DNA from: Neoarius graeffei
Lineage: Eukaryota > Chordata > Actinopteri > Siluriformes > Ariidae
NCBI RefSeq assembly: GCF_027579695.1
Contig: NC_083569.1
Coordinates: 75,120,649-75,184,648 of the forward strand
Direction: 5' to 3'
DNA length: 64,000 nt
Shown here: piece by piece, positions 20,697-33,872 of the stretch
How positions within the stretch are numbered: position 1 is the first letter of the stretch
How the letters are laid out: each line of letters begins with the position of its first letter
Made by a program: the position numbers and the translations under genes
The notes under the pieces: generated by a model
What the model saw: only the letters and a program-made list of their open reading frames with translations
The model's database searches: none
What the model was told of the DNA's origin: nothing

Positions 20697-21795
20697 GCGA
20701 GCGTGTCCATTAACAAGGCACCGTCCAGCATCCATCAGCTGCTTCAAGTATTACTTACCGTAGCTGCTTTTACCAAGTTCAAACATTAGGATTGTGTTTA
20801 TTTAAAATTAAATATGATCTTGATTTCTATGCATTATTCAAGGTCTGAAAACACTTCATCTTTTTTTGTTGCTATTTTGACCAGTTGTCATTTTTTTCAA
20901 TTAAATGCTTGAAGTGACAATAATTTTATGTGGAATTTGGGAGAAGTCTTGTCAGTAGATTATGGAAGAAAACAAAAATGTTCAAAAATGTTCTTCCCTT
21001 TGTGGTCCCATTGCAAGGTTCGTCCTTGGAGGGCCAAACAATGCCTCACAGGTCCTTTTGAGACTTTATTGGTGTTGTGTATCAGGTTGGGTCCTGATTT
21101 ACTGTAACAGTACTGCAATGGAAGGAAGTCCCTTATCTGTGGGCATATGGTTCCCACACAAACTTTACATTTGATAAAAAGTAGGCTTACAGAGCTCTGA
21201 ACTTTAGTTTAGCTACATAGTATATAGACTTCAGTTTATGAAATAACAGCTCATACATTGTGTAGCAAGGCAGATTGGAGGATCCATGTAAAGAAGCACT
21301 ATTTATTAAACATACACTTAATAACCAATATAAAACTAATACACAGAGTAATCCAAAGTCAGTTTTAGGATTCCAGGCATAGATGCCCTCATAAAAGGTC
21401 GATATTCAGAAACAAGGTGAGAACACAGTGCGTGCTACGGGCAGATGTTGTGCTGGAGCTCTTGCATGTGCAGTGGGGGAGGAGTCTCGAGTACTTGTCC
21501 CTCTTTAGTGATTGTGTAAAACTTCAGCAATTTGACCACAGGGTATTTCAAGTCCTGCACTATGCCTCATGTCATGAGTAATGATTAACTGTTATGAACT
21601 GTGTAAAATGAATAAAATTATTTTGATTGTGAACATACCACCATATTTTTAAACATTTTTTCCTGACATAATAAATAACTTGAAACAATTTTAATCTTTG
21701 CTATATCTGCTACTTTTAATTTTGCTGCCTCTAAAATGACTTCCCTGTGTCTAAATACTTAAAATATTGTGTTTGATTTGTATAGTTTGCCAGTG
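20697..21795. other. Upstream flank of the GTPase gene, no gene seen
   Basis: AT-rich spacer with no open frame of interest. A possible 5' untranslated exon of the GTPase gene starts at about 21796 after TTTGCCAG. I looked for paired GAAA/TTTC interferon-response boxes and found none convincing. Confidence 0.5.
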
Positions 21796-21823
21796 AAGAC
21801 TGATTGTTCTCATATTATTCATA

Positions 21824-24800
21824 ATGGACATTTCTGATGAAGAGGTAAGTGCTGAGCATAGCATTTTACTAATCTGATTTTATGATTTACACACCAAGCT
21901 GTTATCCTTATTCATATCCTTGTTCAAATATTCCCAAATCAAGCAATTTCAGGATGCCAGAGAATTCTTTGACAAAGAGCTACAAGTAGATCTTCCTGAA
22001 AAACAGTCTGCAGAATCAGATGTGGAACAGGAGACAGCCACTTCAGAAAGTAATGTTATCAAATTTTCAGCAGATCAATTTCCAATACAAACATGGCAGT
22101 TGATCACGTTTGCTGAGTTGAATTATTCTTGTTCTACACAGATGTTCCTGCACCATATGATATTTCAGTGCAGTCCCTTGGGACTGATTTTGCTAGACTT
22201 GGGTGGAAATGCCGAGACAGCATATCAACATTTGAGCTGAGGTGCACCAGCAGCACATCTTCAAGCATCCAGACCCTTTCACAGAATTACGCTGAAGTGT
22301 TGGGCCTGTGCCCAGGCACCGAGTACACTTTTTCACTGCATGCAGTTTCAGAAAATGGAAACCAGAGTTCAAGAGCTGAAGTATCTGCACATACAAGTAA
22401 TAATAAGTCTAATGTTTTGGACTGACATATGCTGAATAATGTCTGTGTAACTTACCATGCCATTACGACATCTTTCTTTTCATTACAGTTCCAAACCCAC
22501 CTGAAAGCATTGAGGTGAAGAATATTGGTAGTACATCAGTTACTCTAACCTGGCAACCACCTGCTTCCTCAGAGAAGAAGTACCATGTGGTGTGTTCCCA
22601 CAATGGTAGAACTGTTCATGAAGAAGAAACAGAAACAAACACACTTGTTATCAATAACCTGTCTCCAGGAAAAAAATACTCCTTCCACATTGCAACAGTA
22701 CTTAAAAATGGCAGCACAAGCAAGAAAGCTGCCTCATTTGCCATCACTAGTAAGTATTTATCTACACTTTGTAAGTCTTATGCAAACCTTACGGCCAATG
22801 GTTTTATTTCAAACCTTTGATCGGGATGTGAATTTTCTTTTTTGTTGAATAGAAACCAATCTCGAGAGTTTTCTTCAGGATGTGGGGCTGAATCAACACC
22901 TCACTGATAAACTCTCACTGAGTGCTGTACTACGGATACATAAGAGCACAGTGACAGATGATCCAGCATGTTCTCGTTCAGATTTACCATGGCTTTTCCT
23001 CAAGAAAATTATGATGGTGAATGTGACTGCAAGAAGTGTCAAATGTGCTCCTTCAGCTGATGAGGATGAAGATATGAGTTTAGATCTGTATAGTGATCTG
23101 GAAAGTCTTGTCCTCAACCAAGACTCTGGTGAGAAAGTAAATCCTTTAGACATCATAACTGCACTCTTCCTTTGCTCAGACAGTTTTCTTCAACAAGAGA
23201 TTGCCTTGAAAATGTCTATGTGCCAGTTCTCTGTGCCTTTACTGCTTCCTAATTGTGACACACAGCAGAGCACACTCATGCTTTGGGCCTTAAGAGATAT
23301 TGTGAAGAAGTTTAGACCACACTCCTTGTCTGATCCAAGAGGGTTTGTGGAAGACAGGATTGTTCTAGCTGACTTACCCTTAGTGTCCTTTGTAAGACTT
23401 GGAGATTGCAGCATTTCTAAATCTCAAATCTTGAACAAGCTGCTCAGTAATCCACAGCAATATCATGATACATTTGTGCACCATGACATGGACTGTGGAG
23501 ACATCCCAAGAAAAATATCAAATGGTTTGGTGGAGATCAGCTGGTACCTACCTTGTGGAAGTAAAAACATAGACATCTTCCCCGAACCTGTGGCTATTGC
23601 AAACTTGAGAGGGGACATAAGTACATTTGATACTCAGTACTCTTTCCTTTGTCAAATTTCTACAGCAGTTTTTGTGTTCTTTGACAATTTTGAATCAAGC
23701 AATCAGCTACTCACCAATACACATGTAAAAGCACAATTGTTTTTGGTGGGTAATGCAGACACCAAAGACTTCAATCTGGATTTGCTGAAAAGAACAGCTG
23801 CTGCATTGAACTTGAAAAGAAACAACATCATTCTGAAGACCAAACAAAATGATGCAGATTTTGTCAAGAATCTGTGTTCTGCAGTGAGAGATGTTGTGAA
23901 AAACAGTCCTATGACTGTACAACTTGAGAAAATGACCAAAGTTGCACATGAATTTGGAATTTGGATTGATGAAGACAGTAAGGAGTGCAGAAAAGCAAAA
24001 GAAAATGCAGAGGCAATCTCGAGAAAGATACAGGACACACTAAAGTTTAAGGGAGAACAGCTCCCTTTGCAGGGTGAGATCTGGAAGAAATTAGGCAAAT
24101 TAGAGAAAGAGGAGTGTAGGCTTCGTAAAGCTGGGGACAAGAACATTGAGATGTATAAAAGTGAACTGAAACAACAGAAGCTGGAACTCAGGAAGCAGCA
24201 AAGGAGCTACGAAATGTCAGAAGCCATGACATGTTTCATAACTGCACTGTCAAGTTCACCTCTTGAGAGATCCTACTTCCTGAAATGGATGCGAATGAAT
24301 CTGGACAATCTGTCCCGTAAAAATCTATCCGGCCTTAGAGAATTGTACAAGGAGAAATGTCAATCATCTGAGAAGGAGGAGATTGCATTACTTGACAGAC
24401 AGATCTCAAACAGTGCTTTGGGAATTGAACACTTTTTGAGGGAAATGGGTCAGCTGTATGAAGCTGCTGTCATCCTTCCAGAAAATATACAAGCACGACA
24501 GCAAATGCTACACTTACCCAGGCTCTGTGCTAGGCTCCTTTTAGACGGATTTCCTCTTGAACTTGTTGATGGAGATGCTTCAAATATACCTTTAAGATGG
24601 ATTAGTGATGTACTGACAGAGCTGAATACTGTAGCGCAACCCAAGAATAAGATCATGGTAGTCACAGTATTAGGAGTCCAGAGCACAGGAAAGTCTACCC
24701 TCCTAAACACCATGTTTGGGGTTCAGTTTGCAGTCAGCAGTGGAAGATGCACACGAGGAGCTTTCATGTTGCTGATCAAAATCACAGATAGCTTCAGAGA

Positions 24801-27522
24801 AATACTTAACTGTGATCATTTAGTGATCATTGACACTGAGGGACTGAAGTCGCCTGAACTGGCACAGCTCGATGACAGCTATGAACATGACAATGAATTG
24901 GCCACACTTGTTGTTGGACTGAGTGACATTACCATCATCAACATAGCCATGGAGAACTCCACAGAAATGAAGGACATTCTGCAGATTGTGGTGCATGCAT
25001 TCCTCAGGATGAAGGAAGTGGGCAAAAAACCCATGTGTGCATTCGTGCATCAGAATGTAGCTGACGTCTCAGCACATGACAAAAACATGAGAGACCGGAA
25101 GCTTCTTTTAGAGCAGCTGAATGAGATGACTGAAGCAGCAGCCAAGATGGAAAATAAGGAAGACTACAAGAAGTTTACTGATATAATGGAGTATGATCCA
25201 GAGACTGGTAACTGGTATATACCTGGGCTGTGGCACGGTAACCCACCAATGGCACCAGTGAATGCTGGGTACTCCGAGGCTGTCTATGACTTCAAAAAGA
25301 ACATGATAGACATTCTTGTAAAAAAGAAGATATCTACCAACAACATTACAGAATTTCTGGAGTGGACAAAAAGCTTATGGAATGCAGTAAAATATGAAAA
25401 TTTCATATTCAGCTTTAGGAACAGCTTGGTCGCTGATGCATACATGAAGCTTTGCACTGAATTCCATAAATGGGAATGGTCTTTCAAAAAGCACATGTAC
25501 AAGTGGTTAATGTCTGCTGAAACCAGAGTGTCCAATTTTGAGATGATGAAATCAAAATCTGACAAGACAGACCTGCAAGATTTCCTGAGGACCTTGAAAC
25601 ATGAAGCCTTCTCAGAGCTTGATAACTGGGAAAAGACTCTTTTGGAAAACATCATCAAATACTTTGAACAAACAGAGGGTCACGTCCATCTCGTGGAAAG
25701 GTACAAAGAAGACTTTATAAACAGTGCAAAATCTCTCAGGAGGGAAACAGAAAACTCAGTACTGAATAAAGTAGAGGCAGTTATTGAGATTAGGACAGGA
25801 AAAAATAATTTGGACCACATCAAGAAAACCCATACTGACAAAATGGAAAAGAAAGTGCTAAACCTTCTGGAGGAGCTCCGGAAAAACAGAGGTTCTTTGA
25901 GTATGTCTGAAGAGGAGCTCAACAACCACTTTGAAAACATATGGCAGGAAACACTTGAAGAGCTGTCATTTAAAGGCTTGCAGAGACAAATAATAACTGA
26001 TCGTGTTTTTAGCCAATTACGAACAAACATGAAACAAAGGGGAAGTTCAGTCTCTAAAGAGTTGAGTAAAGTGAATCTGCATAAATATGACAATGACAAA
26101 TTCATTGTTACTCCTGAGAGTTTTCTCGAAAGATGGTTGTTCCAGAACCATACAAAGGATCTTCAAGATTTGGCAGACCATGCCACTGATGCATGTAAGC
26201 AGTCAGTTAATGACAAAAAAGAGAGAAAATCAGATTATCATGACACTTACATTCAGGAGATCCTACACATAATTGATGAAAAATTGACCTCAGGCAAGAA
26301 ACTGAAATTTTCTGACAAATTTGAACTCTGTCTTAAGTCACACATTTGTGCTATTTCTGCAAGAGAATTTCAGGCCATGCATGACTGTTTTATTGAAGAG
26401 AACGACCCACGCCGATGCCTTGAGCAATTCAAAGAGAAGTACCGAGCTGATTTCAAAGATCTGTTCAGTAATCGTGATCAGTGCCAGAGGAAGGCTGAAG
26501 AATTCACAAAACTCTGCCTGAGTCCTGCAGTTGAGACGTTCATCTGTAACTCACTGGGACCAGACATTATTGACACAATGCTGCAAGGGGAAAATGCATT
26601 TCAGTTCAGCACACGTGCCTTTTTCCAGTACACGCTTTTAGGACAACTTCTGACCGAGAGTGATTTTCAGAAGTATTTGGACTACATATGTTCATATGAA
26701 CGCTTTGTTAAAGACTGGATATTAAAACAAATTACAGACAAATTTTCCAGAGGAAACAAACTTTTTAAGCTGGAAGAGCAGCATCTCAAAGGAGCTATTA
26801 TGGAGATAAAAGAAGCCATCAAAAAAGCACAACACAAGACAGATAAAAATAAAGGCATAAAGGTATTCGTTCAGAACATTTGCAGAGAGCTTGGAAAAAA
26901 GCTTGTCATTTCAAACGATGCCTTGGAAGCAGTTATGGCTTTGAGCAATGCCAAACAGGAGCAATTTGCCCACTGGCTCATGCAGGCTGTGGAGGAAATG
27001 GAAGCATTGCTGAAGACTAAGTTGCAGAATGAAAACATTCAGAGCAAACTGAGAACACTCAAAATCAAACCACAAGATGAGCTGTTCAAGCGTGTGTTTG
27101 GCTGTGGAAAACTGTGTCCATTCTGCAAAGCACCATGTGAGGCAGGAGGAGAGGCTCATACACACCACTCTGCTTCTGTACACAGACCCAAAGGACTTGG
27201 TCAATACAGATATGTGCGATCAGAGATATTAGTCACTAACATTTGTTCCACTGCTGTGAACAGTGATACAAGTTTCAGATGCCTAGAGACCCAATATAAG
27301 TACCATCCTTATAAGAAATACAGGGAGATCTTTCCGGACTGGCACATCCCTGCAGACCCCAGCATAGAGGCCTCAGACTACTGGAAATATGTGATGGCAA
27401 ACTTTAATGGTCAGTTTGCAGAAGCATACAATGCCAAGCCTGCAGATATTCCCCCAGTGTGGAAAAAAATCACAAAGCAACAAGCAGAAAATAGTTTGAA
27501 GGAGTGTTTTAGTATCAAGTGA
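21824..27522 (+). CDS. gvin1: Interferon-induced very large GTPase (VLIG/GVIN family) with two FN3 domains
   Basis: Five exons with AG/GT borders: 21824-21844, 21953-22049, 22142-22396, 22489-22749, 22853-27522; intron phases 0,1,1,1; 5304 nt, 1767 residues, no internal stop. ATG 21824 gives leader MDISDEE. Exons 3 and 4 are single fibronectin type III modules (about residues 40-124 and 125-211). The uninterrupted last exon is typical of the family and holds an N-terminal helical region, a coiled coil (about 590-690) and a VLIG-type G domain: P-loop GVQSTGKS (819-826), switch Thr in RCTRGAF (845), IDTEGLKSPE (D872). The fourth motif is degenerate (FVHQNVAD). A C-terminal Cys/His cluster starts at C1629 (CGKLCPFCKAPC). 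Family members are cytosolic, interferon-inducible, very large dynamin-related GTPases; the exact antimicrobial role is not settled. The symbol is family-level; many fish paralogues exist. Confidence 0.88.
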
Positions 27523-28085
27523 ACACCTGTCGAAAATAATCAGTGTAAAAACACACTTTTTTTTAAAACACAGAAATGTTTCCTGTCATTTCTAATGCCT
27601 TTAGTTTTCTGTTTAAAAATTCCACACAGCAGAAAGAATATGATGCATTTTAAACACTGTGAAACATACAAATTAGAATGTCTTTGATTCATAAATGTTA
27701 CTAATTATTGATTGTGATTATTTCCAATCAGTTGTTGTTCTTTCTGACGTTGTTGTTTTTGCTTTCTTTTTTATTTCATATCAGTTGTTGTTCTTTCTTT
27801 CTTTCTTACTGGGTGTGTATGTAGATCACTTAGCTGGTTTCTCACATGATGATTATGCTTTAAAGAACAGATTGGCAGTAGTTTAGGGCTATTCACAATG
27901 CCATTTAAACGAACACAACATTTATCCACATCTGGAAAACACACTATACTTCATTACATTTCACTGACTAATCCAGCATTTTAATTCTGTTTATGTAACT
28001 CTTAAACATGATTGTCTCAGTCACATTTTCTGACATATAAAATGATTAGATAAATATTACATTCATACATATGTCATAAATATTA
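27523..28085 (+). other. 3' untranslated region and flank of the GTPase gene
   Basis: AT-rich, no coding. Most of it (27552-28060) is repeated at 28320-28845. No AATAAA is obvious in this copy. Confidence 0.5.
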
Positions 28086-28845
28086 CAAGCATACAACGCC
28101 GAGCCTGCAGATATTCCCCCAGTGTGGAAAAAAATCACAAAGCAACAAGCAGAAAATAGTTTGAAGGAGTGTTTTAGTATCAAGTAAATGCTTGTGAAAA
28201 ATAATCAGGATCAACGAGTTTAAAGAACACTGATTTTAGGCTTAATGCTAAAATGTTATCAGCTCCTTTCATCTGATACTACTATCATTTAATCCCATCA
28301 GAACCCGTGGTCAACTTAAACACACGGGTTTTTTGTTTGTTTGTTTTAACACAGAAATGATTCCGGTCATTTCTAGTGCCTTTAGTTTTCTATTTTAAAA
28401 ATTCCACACAGCAGAGAGAATATGATGCATTTTAATCACAGTGAAACATACAGGTTATGTCTTTGATTCATAAACATGGCTAATTATTGATTGCTATTAT
28501 TTCCTATCAGTTGTTGTTCTTTCTGAGGTTGTTGTTTTTGATTTCTTTTTATTTCATATCAGTTGTTCTTTCGTTCTTTCTTTCTTACTGGGTGTGTATC
28601 TAGATTACTTAGCTGGTTTCTCACATGCTGATTATGCTTTAAAGAACAGATTGGCAGTAGTACAGGGCTATTCACAATTCCATTTCAACCAACACGACAT
28701 TTATCTACATCTGGAAAACTCACACTGTACTTCATTATATTTCACTGATTTATCCAGAATTTTAATTGTTTATGTAACTCTTTGTAACGTGATTGTCTCA
28801 GTAATATTTTCTGATATATAAAATGATTCGATAAATATCAGAATT
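28086..28845 (+). pseudogene. Tandem partial copy of the GTPase gene 3' end
   Basis: 28088-28187 repeats 27423-27522 (the last 33 codons) almost exactly at an offset of 665 bp. The stop is TAA instead of TGA. Downstream sequence then matches the 3' untranslated region with about 100 bp of extra sequence (28209-28310). It has no start and no upstream exon, so it encodes nothing by itself; it could serve as an alternative 3' end only if spliced, for which there is no acceptor evidence. Confidence 0.85.
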
Positions 28846-29709
28846 AAATCACAGCTTGTTCTTCGAACAGTGACTGTAAAGAGATGACACTTTTGCTTTG
28901 TAATGAAAATCAATATAACCTGTTTAACTCTCAATAAATTTGTGGCGGTTTAAAACAAACTGGATTTAATTGATTATTTTTGGAACAAGGAGAGATTAAA
29001 GGTGTTTGCTCCATCCACTCCACACATCAATTCAGTTTTACATATCCATCTTGTCCAGTTTTTGCCCAACTCCCAAAAACATCCCAGTCAATGGACTGGT
29101 TCTGCTACATTATGACTAGCTATGAAGGAGTGTATGAATTTGTTTATTTATAGTGAGTTTCTGAGGACTGCTGTCCAATGCAGGGTGCATTTCTTCCAGA
29201 GCAGACTCTGGGCCCAGCACAAACCTGATTGGATGAAGTGCCTTCATATGATCCATGTCATTTTTAAATTACAGCGATTGAAGTGTTACAGATCATATGT
29301 AATGGCTTGCAATATTATTTAACATAATGAGAATTATATATTTCTGAATAACAAATAATAAATAGACATTCTACCTGTCAGTATTTTATTGCAAACTTGT
29401 GTTCTCTTCCACTGAATTTAATCTAAAATTATTTATTGGTCAGCAAGCATTTCAAAGAAAATCAAAAACCAAAATGCTGTTTGCATAATTATTCACCCCT
29501 CCAGGTTCTGGAAGATCCAGATGAAAGATATTGTCTTAACACGGACACAATTGACTTATAATTGGCCTTCACCTGTGAAATATTAAAATAGCTCCCATTG
29601 TCTGAACAAAATCCATCTCAGTTGAAGTGTCTTTGAAAAAACTATCAATCAGAAGTAAATGAGTGAAAATGAAAACGAAAAAGCATTCTCAGGAAGTTAA
29701 AGAGAAATA

Positions 29710-31313
29710 CAACCCCGATTCCAAAAAAGTTGGGACAAAGTACAAATTGTAAATAAAAACGGAATGCAATGATGTGGAAGTTTCAAAATTCCATATTTTA
29801 TTCAGAATAGAACATAGATGACATATCAAATGTTTAAAGTGAGAAAATGTATCATTTAAAAAGAAAAATTAGGTGATTTTAAATTTCATGACAACAACAC
29901 ATCTCAAAAAAGTTGGGACAAGACCATGTTTACCACTGTGAGACATCCCCTTTTCTCTTTACAACAGTCTGTAAACGTCTGGGGACTGAGGAGACAAGTT
30001 GCTCAAGTTTAGGGATAGGAATGTTAACCCATTCTTGTCTAATGTAGGATTCCAGTTGCTCAACTGTCTTAGGTCTTTTTTGTCATATCTTCTGTTTTAT
30101 GATGCGCCAAATGTTTTCTATGGGTGAAAGATTTGGACTGCAGGCTAGCCAGCTCAGTACCCGGACCCTTCTTCTACGCAGCCATGATGCTGTCATTGAT
30201 GCAGTATGTGGTTTGGCATTGTCATGCTGGAAAATGCAAGGTCTTCCCTGAAAGAGATGTCATCTGGATGGGAGCATATGTTGCTCTAGAACCTGGATAT
30301 ACCTTTCAGCATTGATGGTATCTTTCCAGATGTGTAAGCTGCCCATGCCACACGCACTAATGCAGCCCATACCATCAGAGATGCAGGCTTCTGAACTGAG
30401 TGCTGATAACAACTTGGGTCGTCCTTCTCCTCTTTAGTCCGAATGACAGGGCGTCCCTGATTTCCATAAAGAACTTCAAATTTTGATTTGTCTGACCACA
30501 GAACAGTTTTCCACTTTGCTACAGTCCATTTTAAATGAGCCTTGGCCCAGAGAAGACGTCTGCGCTTCTGGATCATGTTTAGATACGGCTTCTTCTTTGA
30601 ACTATAGAGTTTTAGCTGACAACGGCAGATGGCACGGTGAATTGTGTTCACAGATAATGTTCTCTGGAAATATTCCTGAGCCCATTTTGTGATTTCCAGT
30701 ACAGAAGCATGCCTGTATGTGATGCAGTGCTGTCTAAGGGCCCGAAGATCACGGGCACCCAGTAGGGTTTTCCGGCCTTGACCCTTACGCACAGAGATTC
30801 TTCCAGATTCTCTGAATCTTTTGATGATATTATGCACTGCAGATGATTATATGTTCAAACTCTTTGCAATTTTACACTGTCGAACTCTTTTCTGATATTG
30901 CTCCACTATTTGTCGGCGCAGAATTAGGGGGATTGGTGATCCTCTTCCCATCTTTACTTCTGAGAGCCGCTGCCACTCCAAGATGCTCTTTTTATACCCA
31001 GTCATGTTAATGACCTATTTCCAATTGACCTAATGAGTTGCAATTTGGTCCTCCAGCTGTTCCTTTTTTATACTTTTAACTTTTCCAGCCTCTTATTGCC
31101 CCTGTCCCAACTTTTTTGAGATGTGTTGCTGTCATGAAATTTCAAATGAGCCGATATTTGGCATGAAATTTCAAAATGTCTCACTTTCGACATTTGATAT
31201 GTTGTCTATGTTCTATTGTGAATACAATATCAGTTTTTGAGATTTGTCAATTATTGCATTCCGTTTTTATTTACAATTTGTACTTTGTCCCAACTTTTTT
31301 GGAATCGGGGTTG
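29710..31313 (-). mobile_element. Tc1-type transposon with long inverted ends
   Basis: 1604 bp flanked by TA (29708-29709 and 31314-31315). The terminal inverted repeats are about 220 bp and begin CAACCCCGATTCC. Each contains the box AAAAAAGTTGGGAC twice, at the outer and the inner end (IR/DR layout). The transposase is on the minus strand. It lies inside the left inverted-repeat arm; the right arm at 62.66 kb lacks it. Confidence 0.9.
30060..30960 (-). pseudogene. Tc1 transposase, nearly full length, broken
   Basis: The N-terminal helix-turn-helix starts near 30960 and has a stop near 30850. The main open frame (30837-30286) holds the second helix-turn-helix (RISVRKGQGRKTLLGARDLR) and the first catalytic Asp in VLWSDKSKFEVLYG. 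Further left, in another frame, come the second Asp (DNAKPHT-like) and the Glu in NLSPIENIWR-like text. At least two frameshifts and one stop make it inactive. It would cut and paste the element at TA sites. Confidence 0.8.
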
Positions 31314-31438
31314 TACTATAGAAGAGATTGAACACCCCAGTAAATCCTGTTGGCTCAATAGTGAGGAAGTAGAAACTACATCACACTACCCAAGTGTGAT
31401 GGCCATCCCTCAAAACTCAGCATAAAAACATGACTGAT

Positions 31439-31822
31439 TCAGGATGCCACAGCATGGCCAGCAGTCACTCTGACAAAGTACAGAGTACAGTGGCTGAGAG
31501 TGAAGTGTAGTTGCACCAGACAACCATTTTGGAAATGTAGGGGAAGATGGCTATCATGAAACCAGTCCTCAAGTAGATCCATATGAAAATACGACAGACC
31601 CAGGGTTGGTTGGTTGGTTATGTATGTCTGTATGTATTTGGGTCGACCACTCCTGGGGAGGGTAACAATAGTCTTGAATTTCCTCCATTTGGACACAATC
31701 TGTCTGACTGTGGATTGGTGGAGTCCAAACTCCTTAGAAATGATTTTGTAACCTTTTCCAGCCTGATGAGCATCAACAACGCTTTTTCTGAGGTCCTCAG
31801 AAATCTCCTTTGTTCGTCCCAT
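31439..31822 (-). pseudogene. Second Tc1 transposase remnant, DNA-binding domain only
   Basis: From the ATG complementary to 31822 the frame reads MGRTKEISEDLRKSVVDAHQ and KEFGLHQSTVRQIVSKW, the paired-like helix-turn-helix of Tc1 transposases, up to LPRSGRP. After a short AC/TG-rich stretch the frame enters unrelated sequence shared with 62340-62530. The catalytic domain is missing. It is a different subfamily from the element at 29710-31313. Confidence 0.75.
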
Positions 31823-31899
31823 GATACACTTCCACAAACCTGTGTTGTGAAGATCAGACTTTGATAGATCCCTGTTTTTTAAATAAAACAGGGTGCCCA

Positions 31900-32365
31900 C
31901 TCACACCTGATTGTCAGCCGATTGATTGAAAACACCTGACTCTAATTTCACCTTTTTCCTTTTTTGTGATTTAAGCTGCCAGAATTACTAAATGGTCCTC
32001 ATAAAAGTTGGAGCAGAGGTCTTCATTCCAGCCTCCAGTACTCACACAGTGACTCATTATCAGAAAACAGAGTGATTACAACTTACTGAATGAACAGTCA
32101 GAAGAAGATTCATGCTAGGGGTTTGCTAACTGATGAAGTATAGTAGTGCAAGTGTGAAACTGTCAGACAGGCGAATATTCACTCTGAAATGGATACAACT
32201 TTCCCGTAAGATTGCAGTTAGTTGTTAATTCCTTAAACTGAATAAACAGCAGAAGGACAGATTTATACAATGATGTCTGTGGGAATGGCCAGGGGAAACA
32301 GGGGAATGGCCCAAACCATGGACACAATCTCTCATTATCACCCTCCCCCAAATGGGCAACCTGCA
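31900..32365. other. Spacer without a recognisable gene
   Basis: No coding signal or repeat that I can name; probably degraded Tc1 and LINE sequence. Confidence 0.4.
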
Positions 32366-33540
32366 ATAATGTAACAACTATCGTACCATAAGCCTAATCA
32401 GTCACCCCAGCAAAGTACTACTGCGAATAATATTGAACAGACTAAAACCACAAGCCAAAAAAATAATAGCAGAAGAACAAGCAGGGTTCAGAAAGGGCAG
32501 GAGTACCACAGAACAGATATTCAACCTCAGAATCCTGTGTGAAAAATACATACAGCACACAGCAACAAGTGCACCAATGCAGCGTACTACAACGGGGCAA
32601 TTGGAAATTGATTTCGCATGACAGTTGGCGTCTGCCAAGGTTGTTTGCTCTCACCCACACTCTTCAACATCTTTCTGAAAAGGATAATGACAGATGTGCT
32701 GGAAGATCACAAAGGAACAGTCAGCATCAGGGGCAGAACAATCAGCAATCTCCATTTTGCTGATGACATAGATGGCCTAGCAGGAGATGAGCAAGAGCTA
32801 ACAAGCCATCAAGTTCATACAGCTTAGAGTTCAGTGCCGAGAAAACAAAAATTATGACCAACAACACAAAGGGTATCACTAGAGACATACAAGTTAAGGG
32901 ACAGACACTTGAAACTATCAACTAATTTAGGTGCCATTGTTACAGATGAGGGGTCCAAACCCAAAGTTCTTTCTCGTATTGCCCAAGCCACTACAGCACT
33001 GACAAAACTAAAAGCAATCTGGCGGGACAAGAACATCACCATTGGCTCAAAAATAAGACTAATGCGCTCACTTGTCACCTCAATTTTCTTAGATGCCTGT
33101 GAAACATGGACATTTACAGCAGAACTACAAAGACGAATAAGTGCAATGGAAATGAGATGCTACAGGAAACTGCTAGGAATCTCATATATGGACCATGTCA
33201 CAAACGAGAAAGTAAGGAGAAAGGTTACAGAAGCCATTGGCCCACGCAGAGACTTGATCACAACAGTCAAAAGAAGAAAACTAACATGGTTTGGCCATGT
33301 CAACAGAAGCTCTGGCCTAGCAAAAACAGTACTACAAGGAACAGTAAATGGCAGCAGAAAGAGGGGATGACAAAAGAAGCAATGGCAGGACAACGTAAAA
33401 GAATGGACAGGCCACGACTTTGTAGCAGCACAGAGGCTGGCTGAAAACAGGTCAAGGTAGAGGAAACTGGTTGCAAACTCATGGTGCCCCAACGACCCCA
33501 GGTTAAGGGATAGGTGAGGTGAGGTCTGTGGTGGCTGAAT
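32366..33540 (+). pseudogene. LINE reverse transcriptase fragment, 5'-truncated
   Basis: Plus-strand frames give an RT in pieces: EEQAGFRKGRSTTEQIFNLR (32478-32540), GVCQGCLLSPTLFNIFLKR and ISNLHFADDIDGLAG with the catalytic DD intact (32620-32790), then the C-terminal part (32909-33370) with AIWRDKNITIGSKIRLMRS and RRKLTWFGHVNRSSG. Frameshifts separate all three, and the motif-A region is largely deleted between 32570 and 32600. The 3' end has a GGTGAGGTGAGG repeat. The type is an endonuclease-RT LINE; the clade is not certain. Confidence 0.7.
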
Positions 33541-33837
33541 TAACACTTCCACTTGTTGTCTTGTTCACAAAGAAAGTATTTCATTTACTCATAAAATAAA
33601 CAAACAAGAAACAGAATATTTACAAATATTTTTGTTGTTTTTATCTTACACTGAAAAATGTACAGATGAGTCCACTTTGATGTATATTATCTTTGCTTAG
33701 CATATGCTTTCTGAGAACCCAGCGCTTCATCGGAAGAAGAAAGTCTCCACTGTTCACAATGTCACCCAGCATACCGTACAAAAACAGAGAAATAAAGGCA
33801 AACTTCATGTTGTTTTTAATTAATTAATTAATTAATT

Positions 33838-33872
<35 letters not shown>

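Larger units (their letters stand above)
28898..31620 (+). repeat. Left arm of a large inverted repeat
   Basis: 28898 onward is the reverse complement of the sequence ending at 64000. Matching blocks include 28990-29060, 29100-29320, 29440-29700 and, after the Tc1 insertion, 31316-31615, against 62340-64000. Outside the Tc1 element there is no gene. An AATAAA at about 28934 could serve the upstream gene. Confidence 0.85.
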
